Part shown: positions 4,712 to 11,986 of the stretch, piece after piece
How the letters are laid out: the number at the start of each line of letters is the position of its first letter
Numbering within the stretch: position 1 is the first letter of the stretch
Assembly: GCA_937873665.1 (NCBI GenBank)
Contig: CALMYW010000406.1
Span: 1-11,986 of the forward strand
Length of the DNA: 11,986 nucleotides
From: an uncultured Sphingorhabdus sp.
GTDB taxonomy: Bacteria; Pseudomonadota; Alphaproteobacteria; Sphingomonadales; Sphingomonadaceae
Direction: 5' to 3'
Notes under the pieces: generated by a model
The model's database searches: none
Seen by the model: the letters and a program-made list of their open reading frames with translations, nothing else
Told to the model about the DNA's origin: nothing
Position numbers and translations under genes: made by a program

Positions 4712-7700
4712 TCAGGCAGCCTTCCGATCAGCGATGCGTGTCAGCGGATGTCGCTGAAACAGCCGTTCGAGCACAGCGCTCCCCGCGACGACATCGTCGG
4801 GCACGAACAATCGCAACTTCCAGCTGATAATTTCGGAGAACAGCCCCATCGCCTTGAGGCGGTCGACGGCGGTGGGACCGAACCCGGTCAGTTCGATCCG
4901 GTTCACCTGCATCAAGCGCGAACGGCGCAGTTGCAGGCCGTCGGTCAGACTTATGACGGTGTGCCCTTCGCGCAGCAGCGCCAGAGCTTGTGGTGGTGTG
5001 AGTTGCGGTGCGTCGGCGCTGACGGCATTCGCGGCCCATCCCGGGGAGACGCGGCGGCCGACGATGGTGGTCCCGTCGTCAGTGCGCAGGCGATAGACGC
5101 GGGTCGATTCCTCCGGCAGTCGCTTCCAGATCGGCAGCAACAGCCCGGTGACGATATGCAGCTCGCTGGTATCGAACTCGGGAACCTGCGCGATTTCTGC
5201 ATCCCACGCTGCCCGGAATGCCGCCTCGTCGGCGGGTTCCCAATTCGTCTCCGGAAGATGAGCGACGGACAGATAGAGCTTCTCCATTGGCCGGATCAGA
5301 CGAACGCGCCGCTCGATCTCGCCATCGTCGAGCATGAGGCTGCGGGCGGGCAGTTGCACGGCTGCGCGCTTCGAGCGGGAGTTGACCAGCAGCCGCGCGC
5401 CGGGTTCGCGCAGCAAGTCCAGCGCCTTGTCGATTGTCCCCGGCTGGTTACGCTCTCGCACCGCGATGGTGAGCAGGCGGGTTTCAGCTGAGGTCGATGG
5501 ATGGGTGTAGATGGTCTCGCTGTGCGCGACCGTAAAGCTGTCGGCGGTCAGCGTTTCAAGCCCGACGTCGTAGGTTCCGCTCGCCATCGCGCTTTCGACC
5601 TTGGCACTGAGCAACTGCTCGAACGCGGTGAACAGGACGTTCTGCATCGCGATGGTCAGTGCCAGCAGCCGGTTGAGGAAGGTGGTGATGGGTGGCAGTT
5701 CGTCCTTCAGGCACCCGCTGCCGTCGGTCAGCGACAGGCCGGTCAGGCTCTCGAAGAGGCCGAGCGAGCAGTGCTCCACTTTGCCTGCATAAATCAGCAT
5801 GTAGAGTTGGCGCAGGGCATCGCGGGCATAGGGACTTTCGAGATTGTCCTCCGGCGGGAGGAGGCCTTCGCCGCCGGTCTGGCGTTGCCCCCGCGTAATT
5901 GCGCCCAGTGTGTCGGGCCGGCGCGCGATGGTCGGGAGGAAGCGCTTTTCGGCCTGGACGTCCGTGGCGACCGGCCGGAACAGCGGCGGCTGCGCCTGAT
6001 TGGTGCGGTTGGTGCGTCCAAGCCCCTGGATCGCGGTGTCGGCCTTCCAGCCTGCTTCGAGCAGGTAATGGTGTCGCAGCCGCTGGTTACGGCTACCAAG
6101 ATCGGCGTGGTAGCTGCGCCCGGTGCCGCCGGCGTCGGAGAAGATTAGGATTTGTTTGCGGTCCTCCATGAACGCCTGCGCTTCTGCGAGATTGGCATGG
6201 GCAGGCCTGTTCTCGACCACGAAGCGCGTCCCATCCGCATCGACCTTGCGGACGATCCGGCGAGAGCGACCGGTGACTTCGGCGACCATATCGGTGCCGA
6301 ACCGCTGGACGATTTGATCGAGCGCGCCCTGCACCGGCTCCATCGATGCCAGTTGCTCGATGAGCCGATCGCGCCGTTCGAGGGCATCGCGGCACTGGAT
6401 GGCATTGCCATCTGCGTCATAGGCGGGCCGCGAGGAGAAGTTGCCATCGCCATCTGTGAACGGTTCGTGGAGCTGCGTTGGGAAGCTGTGCAGCAAATAG
6501 TCCAGCACATATTCGCGCGGGGTGACGTCGCACTGGATGTCGTTCCATTCGCCCGGATCGATGTCGGCAAGCCGCCGCGACAGCAGGGCTTCGCCGGTCG
6601 AGACGATCTGCACCACAGACGCATGACCATCGGTGAGCCCCTGCTCAATGGCGCGGATAAGCGTCGGGGTCTTCATCGCAGTGATCAGGTGGTTGAAAAA
6701 GCGCTGCTTCGCAGACTCAAATGCTGAACGGGCGGCGGATTTTGCGTGCCCATTCAATGTGCCGTCGGCAGCGCTGGTCACCCCCGCGGCTTCGAGCGCG
6801 GCGTCGAGGTTGTTATGGATGACCTGGAACGCGCCAGCGTATGCGTCGTAGATGCGAACCTGATCCGGGGTGAGCTGGTGTTCGAGCAGCTCGTATTCGA
6901 CGCCTTCGTAGGAGAGCGACCGAGCAGCATAGAGCCCGAGCGCCTTGAGGTCGCGGGCCAGCACTTCCATCGCCGCGACCCCGCCAGCTTCGATTGCCGC
7001 CACGAAATCGGTGCGCTTGTCGAAGGGGAAGTCCGCACCTCCCCAGAGGCCGAGGCGCTGGGCATAAGCGAGGTTCTCGACCGTGGTTGCGCCTGTTGCC
7101 GAGACATAGAGGATGCGGGCATCGGGGAGCGCGTGCTGGAGGCGCAGCCCGGCACGGCCCTGCTGTGAAGGAGCCGCATCCCCGCGTTCGCTCTTGCCGC
7201 CACCGGCATTCTGCATGGCATGGCTTTCGTCGAAGACAATGACCCCGTCGAAGTCGGTTCCAAGCCAATCGACGATCTGCTGGACACGGGAAACCCTGCC
7301 TTCACGCGCATCGCTGCGTAGCGTCGCATAGGTTGTTAAAAGGATGCCCTGCTCAAGTCGGATTGGCGCGCCCTGACGGAAACGGGCGAGCGGGGTGACC
7401 AGCAAGGGTTCCTGGCCCAATGCCCGCCAATCGCGCTGGGCATCTTCCAGCAGCTTGTCGGACTTGGAGATCCACACCGCGCGGCGACGGCCCTTGAGCC
7501 AGTTGTCGAGGATGATCCCGGCAACTTGGCGCCCCTTGCCCGCGCCAGTGCCATCGCCAAGGAACCAGCCTTTGCGAAAAGCGACGGCGGTCTCGCAGTC
7601 GTCCGGCGCGGCCTCGACCTTGTCGAAGGTCGCATCGACCGTCCAACTGCCAGCCAGATGCTGGCCATGCGCCTCACCTGCATAGATCACCGATTCAAGT

Positions 7701-9049
7701 TGGGCGTCCGAGAGCAGGCCTTGTTCGACCAGAGCATCAGGAAGGTGCGGACGATAGCTCGGCTTGGGTGGCGCGACCGAGGACATGGCGGCGGATTGCA
7801 CCAGCTTGGTTGGATGCGGCTGCGCGCCGGGAATACGCAGGGATTGAAGCGTGTAGGGCTCGTAGAGGGTTTCGCTGAGCCGGGCCGAGACCTCGTCTGT
7901 CCAGTCGGCGACCTCATAGTCGAGCAGCACGCCGGTCGGCTCAGCCGGTGCCACGACCGCAATTCTGTGTCGTGGTGCAGCTACCCGGCGCGATGCGGCT
8001 GGCCGGAGCGCGGAAGGTTGCTGGGCGGCGAAAGTGGCGCGGGGCGGCAGGTAATCGATCAGCCAGCGCAGCAGGGTCGCAAGGTCGGGCGCGGTGCCCG
8101 GGGGCGCCGGGAAGGAGGTCGGCTCAGCTGCGGGCAGCTTGTCGATCACCGTCAACCGGGTTTCGATGCTCGTGCCGTGGGGCGCGAAGACCGAGCCGGC
8201 GATCGGCGCGGAGAACACGACGCGGGCTTGTTCCTGAAGCCGCACGAATCCGTCGCGCCACGCTCTGTGCTCGGGCGAGCAGTTCGCACCGGTGATGGCG
8301 ACGAGACGCCCACCGGGTGCGAGCCTGGCCACGGCCGAAGACAGGTGGCGGAATGCAGCATCCGCCACGCGCGTCTCGACGCCAACGGCGGCAGAAAACG
8401 GCGGGTTCATGACGATGCAGCTCGGCACCGTGCCGGGATCGAGCCGGTCGTGGATCTGCGCGGCGTCGTGCATGGTCACGGTAGCGGTGTAGAAAAGCTG
8501 GCGCAGAAGCGCGGCGCGCACATCGGCCACCTCGTTCAATGCCAAACGGCTCGCGCCAAGCTCGGCCTGAATGGCGAGCAAACCGGTGCCCGCCGATGGT
8601 TCGAGCACCAGTTCGCCGGGTACGAAGCTCGCCGCGAAGCCTGCGACCCAGGCCAGACCCAAGGGCGTCGAGAACTGTTGATAGGCCTGCATTTCTTCGC
8701 TGCGCCGCGTCTGCGTCGGGGCAAGCCGGACAATCCGCTCGACAAGCTTGAGCCGTTCGAACGGATCTGACGTCTTGGCGTGGATGGCCGGGCCATAGCG
8801 CCGCAGGAACAGCAGCTGCGCGACTTCGACCGCTTCGTAGGCAGCCTTCCAGTCCCATGCCCCAACAGCATCGCTCGTGCCGAACGCGGACTGCATCGCG
8901 GTGCGGACGGCTGCCGTGTCGATGCGGCGACCGGGAGCGAAGTGCCCGAGCAGGTCCTGTGCAGCGAGGATGATCGAAGCTGCGGTTTGATCGGGACATT
9001 GGGCGGACAGCGGGCGCGCAAAAGCACCCGCAGCAAGCGAGTTGGTCAT
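4712..9049 (-). CDS. Methyltransferase-strawberry notch helicase fusion
   Basis: The 1445-residue product joins two enzymes. Residues about 115-310 form a Rossmann methyltransferase with an SAM-binding LEPSAGTG (about 148-155) and an NPPF catalytic motif (214-218) typical of N6-adenine DNA methylases. Residues about 420-1100 form a superfamily 2 helicase of the strawberry notch type: GDGTGAGKG Walker A (498-506, with Gly where Ser/Thr is usual), FDESH Walker B (606-610), SATGA (650-654), IFSDAGGTGRSYHAD (about 969-982) and the arginine-finger motif QGLGRTNR (1008-1015). About 350 more residues follow without recognisable motifs. The ATG at 9049 is preferred over the TTG at 9067 because AAGGA lies 8 bases upstream of it. 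It is followed immediately by the Toprim gene. The domain order recalls phage P1 DarB. The DNA target is unknown; no target-recognition domain is evident. Confidence 0.94.
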   Translation of the reverse strand: MTNSLAAGAFARPLSAQCPDQTAASIILAAQDLLGHFAPGRRIDTAAVRTAMQSAFGTSDAVGAWDWKAAYEAVEVAQLLFLRRYGPAIHAKTSDPFERLKLVERIVRLAPTQTRRSEEMQAYQQFSTPLGLAWVAGFAASFVPGELVLEPSAGTGLLAIQAELGASRLALNEVADVRAALLRQLFYTATVTMHDAAQIHDRLDPGTVPSCIVMNPPFSAAVGVETRVADAAFRHLSSAVARLAPGGRLVAITGANCSPEHRAWRDGFVRLQEQARVVFSAPIAGSVFAPHGTSIETRLTVIDKLPAAEPTSFPAPPGTAPDLATLLRWLIDYLPPRATFAAQQPSALRPAASRRVAAPRHRIAVVAPAEPTGVLLDYEVADWTDEVSARLSETLYEPYTLQSLRIPGAQPHPTKLVQSAAMSSVAPPKPSYRPHLPDALVEQGLLSDAQLESVIYAGEAHGQHLAGSWTVDATFDKVEAAPDDCETAVAFRKGWFLGDGTGAGKGRQVAGIILDNWLKGRRRAVWISKSDKLLEDAQRDWRALGQEPLLVTPLARFRQGAPIRLEQGILLTTYATLRSDAREGRVSRVQQIVDWLGTDFDGVIVFDESHAMQNAGGGKSERGDAAPSQQGRAGLRLQHALPDARILYVSATGATTVENLAYAQRLGLWGGADFPFDKRTDFVAAIEAGGVAAMEVLARDLKALGLYAARSLSYEGVEYELLEHQLTPDQVRIYDAYAGAFQVIHNNLDAALEAAGVTSAADGTLNGHAKSAARSAFESAKQRFFNHLITAMKTPTLIRAIEQGLTDGHASVVQIVSTGEALLSRRLADIDPGEWNDIQCDVTPREYVLDYLLHSFPTQLHEPFTDGDGNFSSRPAYDADGNAIQCRDALERRDRLIEQLASMEPVQGALDQIVQRFGTDMVAEVTGRSRRIVRKVDADGTRFVVENRPAHANLAEAQAFMEDRKQILIFSDAGGTGRSYHADLGSRNQRLRHHYLLEAGWKADTAIQGLGRTNRTNQAQPPLFRPVATDVQAEKRFLPTIARRPDTLGAITRGQRQTGGEGLLPPEDNLESPYARDALRQLYMLIYAGKVEHCSLGLFESLTGLSLTDGSGCLKDELPPITTFLNRLLALTIAMQNVLFTAFEQLLSAKVESAMASGTYDVGLETLTADSFTVAHSETIYTHPSTSAETRLLTIAVRERNQPGTIDKALDLLREPGARLLVNSRSKRAAVQLPARSLMLDDGEIERRVRLIRPMEKLYLSVAHLPETNWEPADEAAFRAAWDAEIAQVPEFDTSELHIVTGLLLPIWKRLPEESTRVYRLRTDDGTTIVGRRVSPGWAANAVSADAPQLTPPQALALLREGHTVISLTDGLQLRRSRLMQVNRIELTGFGPTAVDRLKAMGLFSEIISWKLRLFVPDDVVAGSAVLERLFQRHPLTRIADRKAA

Positions 9050-9057
9050 TGGGAGTA

Positions 9058-9062
9058 TCCTT
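9058..9062 (-). promoter_or_regulatory. Ribosome binding site that decides the helicase start
   Basis: AAGGA on the minus strand lies 8 bases before the ATG at 9049. It falls inside the longer frame that would start with TTG at 9067, so the shorter form is favoured. Confidence 0.75.
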
Positions 9063-9091
9063 GTCAAAAATGGATTAAGTGTGAGCCCCGC

Positions 9092-9307
9092 TCAGGCGGG
9101 CGGGAGGTAGGTGTCGTAGGGATTGCAGGGAGCGAGGTGACCGAACGGGGTCATGACGTAATCACCCTCTTCGCGGCCGACGGCGCAGAGGACGTAACGA
9201 GTCTCGCCGCTTTCGACCTCAGTGCATTCCATCAGCGCCAGGTCGCCTGCCTTGGCGGCCTTCACCAGCGTCTCGAAATTGGTGCGGGCATAGTCGGGTA
9301 TGGCCAT
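9092..9307 (-). CDS. Small DUF6117-like protein
   Basis: The 71-residue product begins MAIPDYARTNFETLVKAA and contains MECTEVESGETRYVLCAVGR and a C-terminal MTPFGHLAPCNPYD. I recognise this as resembling short proteins annotated DUF6117 beside ParB and strawberry notch genes in sphingomonad mobile elements; the family name is from memory. No catalytic motif is visible, and the alternation of hydrophobic and charged residues suggests a small soluble beta-rich protein. Two adjacent ATGs (9310, 9307) are possible; the second has AAGGAG at 7 bases and is preferred. It lies 66 bases after the ParB stop, behind a terminator-like hairpin, and 42 bases before the helicase start. It could be an accessory or regulatory subunit of the helicase, but that is only inferred from position. 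Confidence 0.78.
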   Translation of the reverse strand: MAIPDYARTNFETLVKAAKAGDLALMECTEVESGETRYVLCAVGREEGDYVMTPFGHLAPCNPYDTYLPPA

Positions 9308-9328
9308 CATTTGGCTCCTTCGATGTCG

Positions 9329-9366
9329 AAAAACGGGCGCGGGACGGCGCGCGTGCCGCCCCGCGC
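9329..9366 (-). terminator. Intrinsic terminator-like hairpin after parB
   Basis: On the minus strand a 12-bp stem (9366-9355 with 9348-9337, one G-U pair) with a 6-base loop is followed by CCG and a run of five T (9333-9329). This fits an intrinsic terminator, although the T-run is short and three bases away from the stem. It lies between the ParB stop (9374) and the ribosome binding site of the 71-residue gene (9320-9315). It probably acts as a partial terminator that lowers expression of the downstream helicase-Toprim genes relative to ParB. Confidence 0.65.
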
Positions 9367-9373
9367 AAGAGCG

Positions 9374-11461
9374 TCATTCGGCGGCGACTGCGTAAGCGTC
9401 GTCCTGGTCGTGCTCATCGAACTGACCGTCCTCGACGAGGAAGTCGGGCAGATCGGCGACCTGCTCGTCGGCTTCGGGCTCGGCTTCGGCTTGCGGCAGT
9501 CGCAGCGGTTCGGGGAGCCAGCCCGTGCCTGCAAGCAGACGTTCGGCCTCGCGGGCCATGTCGCCTTTCTTGAGATGCTCGATCAGCACAGCCGTGGCGT
9601 TGCCCTTGGCTTCGCGCACCGCCTCGATGATCCGGGGTTTGGTGACGCGTCCGAGGTAGTTTTCGACCGTCGGCGCCCAGCCTGCGTCGGCCATGTCGAG
9701 CCCGACCACTCCCGCCAGAGCATCGGCGGCGGCGATCCGCTGCGCAACCCCGTGCGTGGAGATTCGCCCGTCGTAGCTCTTGGTCGCCTCGAACAGCGCG
9801 TTGACCCCGAGGGACACGCAGTGGGCCAGCAGGGACATTTGCTCCTCGTGCGCCATGGCCGCGAGTGCCGACCACAGCTCATTGGGCTCGCTGGGGAGCC
9901 GATCGGCCCACTGCTCGTGCCGCTGCTGGATCGACTGGCTCCACGCCGTCTCGCGCAGGTTCGGGGCGGCATTGCCAAGCCACGCCTGAGTGACGCCGAT
10001 CTGCACGCAGCCAGCCTGCACATGCGACCGGAACACCGACAGGCACAGCGCGTGCAGCAGGGCAAGGAAGGCGGCATCGGGCGCACTGGCGAGCGCATCG
10101 CGCAGCGCCAGCGTGCGTTCGGCGGTCAGTTCGGACATGAGTCGGTCGGGCAGCGGACGGATGGTGTCGTCTTCGTCGTCGGCCTGTTCGCCAGTCTGCA
10201 CCTGACCACCGACGCTTACCGTCGGGCCGGTCGAAGTGATTCCGGCAGCCTGGCTATCGTCGTCACCAGCATCTTCAGCAGCCGGTTCATCCTCCGGGCG
10301 CACATAACCGCGATCAATCCGCAGCCGCCCATCGTGCGTCAGCGACACGAACACGCCTGCACATGCCTGTTCCTCGGGATCGTAAGTGACCGGACGCTGG
10401 GTGAGCGCGGTGATACCGGCGTCGATCTCGGTCAGCCGCGCATCGACCTCGTCGGGCAGTTCTCCGCCATCCTGATACTGCTCGCCGAGGCCGTCATATT
10501 CCTCGACCAGCGCGTCGAGCTTGGCCTGCTCATCGTCGGACAGCGGGACGGTGGTCCCGGTGATCCGGCGCTTACCGCGCTCACAGCCGTAAGGCAGGTC
10601 GATTGCAGCTTCGACCCACTTCCAGCCTTCGGCGCCGATTTCCTCGGCAATGGTCGTCAGCTTCGCGTTGACGAGTTGTTCGACGAGTGCCGGGTCTTGC
10701 AACCAGCCATCCTGGTCCGACGAGAACAGGTCGCGCATGACGTAACCGCCGGCTTCGACATAGGCATCGAGGCCGATGAACCGGACCCGGCGATCGCTGG
10801 CCGGAATGGCATCCTCGGTCAGCAGGCGGCGGATCTGGTGGACCGAGGGCGGATAGGTCTGGCTGAGCTGCTCCCAGACGTGTTCCTGGCGGGCATGGTC
10901 CTCATTGACCGTAAAAGCCATGAGCTGTTCGAGCGACATGCCATCATCGCCGTAGATTTCGAGCAAGCTGGGTGCGACCGACGCAAGCCGCAGTCGCTGG
11001 CGCACCGTCGAGACCGAGACAAAAAAGCGGGCTGCGATGTCATCCTCCGACAGTCCCGCGTCGATCAACGCGGTAAAGGCACGGAACTGGTCGAGCGGGT
11101 GCAGTCCGACGCGCATGACGTTTTCGGCGAGCGAGTCTTCTTCGGCGATGCCAGCTTCACGCACCACGCAGGGGACAGGCTGATCCTTGGCCATCCGCTT
11201 TGACTTCACCAGCAGTTCGAGCGCGCGGAAGCGGCGGCCGCCAGCGGGGACTTCAAACATCCCGGTTTCCTGACCATCCTCGCCAATTATGGCGCGGACA
11301 TTCAGGCTCTGGAGTAAGGTGCGGTGATAAATGTCATCGGCCAGATCTTCGATCGATAGGCCAGCCTTGACGCGCCGGACATTCTTCTGGCTCAGCACCA
11401 GCTTGTTGAAGGGGATGTCGCGCGAGGAACTGAGCACGAGCTTGGGTAAGGTCTTGGTCAT
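9374..11461 (-). CDS. Long ParB-like DNA-binding protein
   Basis: The 695-residue product has a ParB N-terminal domain: an opening KLVLSQKNVRR (about 20-30), the nucleotide-binding GGRRFRAL box (about 74-81) and ENVMR (about 113-117), which match the CTP-binding motifs of ParB/Spo0J proteins. A helix-turn-helix follows at about 137-162 (DDIAARFFVSVSTVRQRLRL). Chromosomal ParB proteins have about 300 residues; here some 500 more follow, including a coiled segment (about 305-350), an acidic linker (about 385-435), a helical domain and a very acidic tail. No parA gene is in the window. Two adjacent ATGs (11464, 11461) are possible; the second is 7 bases from GGAG. It follows the DUF932-like gene on the same strand. 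Known relatives act in plasmid partition or as regulators; whether this one needs a ParA is open. Confidence 0.92.
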   Translation of the reverse strand: MTKTLPKLVLSSSRDIPFNKLVLSQKNVRRVKAGLSIEDLADDIYHRTLLQSLNVRAIIGEDGQETGMFEVPAGGRRFRALELLVKSKRMAKDQPVPCVVREAGIAEEDSLAENVMRVGLHPLDQFRAFTALIDAGLSEDDIAARFFVSVSTVRQRLRLASVAPSLLEIYGDDGMSLEQLMAFTVNEDHARQEHVWEQLSQTYPPSVHQIRRLLTEDAIPASDRRVRFIGLDAYVEAGGYVMRDLFSSDQDGWLQDPALVEQLVNAKLTTIAEEIGAEGWKWVEAAIDLPYGCERGKRRITGTTVPLSDDEQAKLDALVEEYDGLGEQYQDGGELPDEVDARLTEIDAGITALTQRPVTYDPEEQACAGVFVSLTHDGRLRIDRGYVRPEDEPAAEDAGDDDSQAAGITSTGPTVSVGGQVQTGEQADDEDDTIRPLPDRLMSELTAERTLALRDALASAPDAAFLALLHALCLSVFRSHVQAGCVQIGVTQAWLGNAAPNLRETAWSQSIQQRHEQWADRLPSEPNELWSALAAMAHEEQMSLLAHCVSLGVNALFEATKSYDGRISTHGVAQRIAAADALAGVVGLDMADAGWAPTVENYLGRVTKPRIIEAVREAKGNATAVLIEHLKKGDMAREAERLLAGTGWLPEPLRLPQAEAEPEADEQVADLPDFLVEDGQFDEHDQDDAYAVAAE

Positions 11462-11473
11462 CATGGTTCTCCA

Positions 11474-11516
11474 TGACGGTCGGTCCGGGAGCCTCTCTCT
11501 CGAACTTCAACCGTCA
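11474..11516 (-). promoter_or_regulatory. 7-bp inverted repeat just upstream of parB
   Basis: TGACGGT (11474-11480) and ACCGTCA (11510-11516) are exact reverse complements 29 bases apart. On the minus strand the proximal arm abuts the GGAG ribosome binding site of the ParB-like gene. It could be an operator for autoregulation or a leader hairpin. The 161-base spacer that holds it (11466-11626) shows no other gene, and I see no clear promoter in it. Confidence 0.4.
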
Positions 11517-11626
11517 CGAAGCGAAGCGCCGCCCTCTCACTTTTGGAGAAGGCAGCGCCACGCGGAATGTAGGGTGCCGGAACAGGCCAGACCCCTCCCG
11601 GAGATCCCGGAAATGATGAAAAGGCC

Positions 11627-11986
11627 TCAGTGGACCCGGTCGAGCAGCTTCTTCGCCTTGCCCTCCATATCGAGCCGGGCATCCTGATGAGCTTTGCCGC
11701 GGGCCAGCGCCGTGATCCCCTGCACGAAATCGAAGATCGATTCCGGCGGGCGGCCTTCCTCGGCCAGCACCGTCTCGATGATCTTGCCGGTCTCGGCCTT
11801 CGAGAAGCCGCGAAGACGCAGGAAGTCGCCGCGTTCCTCGTCGGTGCGGGCGACAATGCGCTCGCGTGCCGTCTTGATGCCGTTGATGAACGGCTGCGGG
11901 GAGGAGTTGGCGAAGTTCAGCAAGGCCGGTGCCGCCTCGTGGGCAAAACGGTTGGCCGCGTATTTGCTGTGCCGGATCGAGATTTC
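11627..11986 (-). CDS. DUF932-like protein, 3' part only
   Basis: The last 119 residues of a minus-strand gene whose start lies beyond the right edge. It begins in frame with EISIRHSKYA, a stretch like the ..RHS/T.. segment near the end of DUF932 proteins, followed by a helical part with FLRLRGFSKAETGKIIETVL and a C-terminal FDFVQGITALARGKAHQDAR. The last motif is one I associate with DUF932 proteins of alphaproteobacterial plasmids and integrative elements. Their function is not established; they are common on mobile elements beside ParB and anti-restriction genes. The gene ends 165 bases before the ParB start on the same strand and may share its transcript. Other internal starts are irrelevant because the frame is open to the edge. 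Confidence 0.68.
   Translation of the reverse strand, partial: EISIRHSKYAANRFAHEAAPALLNFANSSPQPFINGIKTARERIVARTDEERGDFLRLRGFSKAETGKIIETVLAEEGRPPESIFDFVQGITALARGKAHQDARLDMEGKAKKLLDRVH

Noticed and set aside
9087..9100. Small hairpin (CCCGC/GCGGG) at the stop of the 71-residue gene as a terminator
   Set aside because: The stem has only 5 bp, the stop codon lies in the loop, and the T-run is more than 15 bases away. It is too weak to call.
8780..11203. Plus-strand open frame of 807 codons
   Set aside because: It runs antisense to the ParB-like gene and the start of the helicase gene, both with clear domains. It is a long shadow frame caused by high GC content.
11461..11856. Minus-strand frame of 131 codons overlapping the DUF932-like gene
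   Set aside because: Most of it is an Arg/Pro/Ser-rich shadow of the DUF932-like gene in another frame; the rest lies in the parB leader. No ribosome binding site supports it.
1..11986. CRISPR array, tRNA, rRNA or insertion sequence
   Set aside because: No regularly spaced direct repeats, cloverleaf with CCA-type end, rRNA stretch or transposase-like protein was seen on either strand.

Overview
The window reads as part of the backbone of an integrative/conjugative element or large plasmid from an alphaproteobacterium, most likely a sphingomonad (Sphingomonadaceae or Erythrobacteraceae). The reasons are the high GC content (38 of 60 bases are G or C in the sample 8821-8880), strong AGGAG-type ribosome binding sites, and a gene set I associate with mobile elements of that group: DUF932, a long ParB-like protein, a small DUF6117-like protein, a methyltransferase/strawberry-notch helicase fusion, a Toprim protein and a DUF2493 protein. 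No rRNA, tRNA, insertion sequence, CRISPR array or integrase is visible.

Layout, right to left along the minus strand, which carries almost all genes. The 3' part of a DUF932-like gene (11627-11986, cut by the window edge) is followed by a 695-residue ParB-like protein (9374-11461). A terminator-like hairpin (9329-9366) separates it from a 71-residue protein (9092-9307). Then come the 1445-residue methyltransferase-helicase (4712-9049) and, with one base between stop and start, the Toprim/primase-like protein (3661-4710). A 347-base spacer rich in inverted repeats (3314-3660) precedes the DUF2493 (SLOG-type) protein (2402-3313). Farther left are a 54-residue peptide with a signal-like N-terminus (1019-1183) and a 134-residue four-helix membrane protein (470-874).

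One gene breaks the pattern. A plus-strand, AT-rich gene (1502-2386; 20 of 60 bases are G or C in 1861-1920) encodes a membrane-anchored protein of unknown family. It lies convergent to the DUF2493 gene with 15 bases between the stops, and looks like acquired cargo between backbone genes.

Working model (inference): the DUF932-to-DUF2493 run forms a DNA-processing module. ParB and DUF932 would act in maintenance or DNA binding, the methyltransferase-helicase in modification and remodelling of element DNA (an architecture reminiscent of phage P1 DarB), the Toprim protein in priming or nucleic-acid chemistry, and the DUF2493 protein in nucleotide or ligand sensing. Such a set would suit establishment or protection of incoming DNA, but nothing in the sequence proves that role. 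The leftmost 469 bases and the two spacers at 1184-1501 and 3314-3660 contain no convincing gene but carry many inverted repeats.
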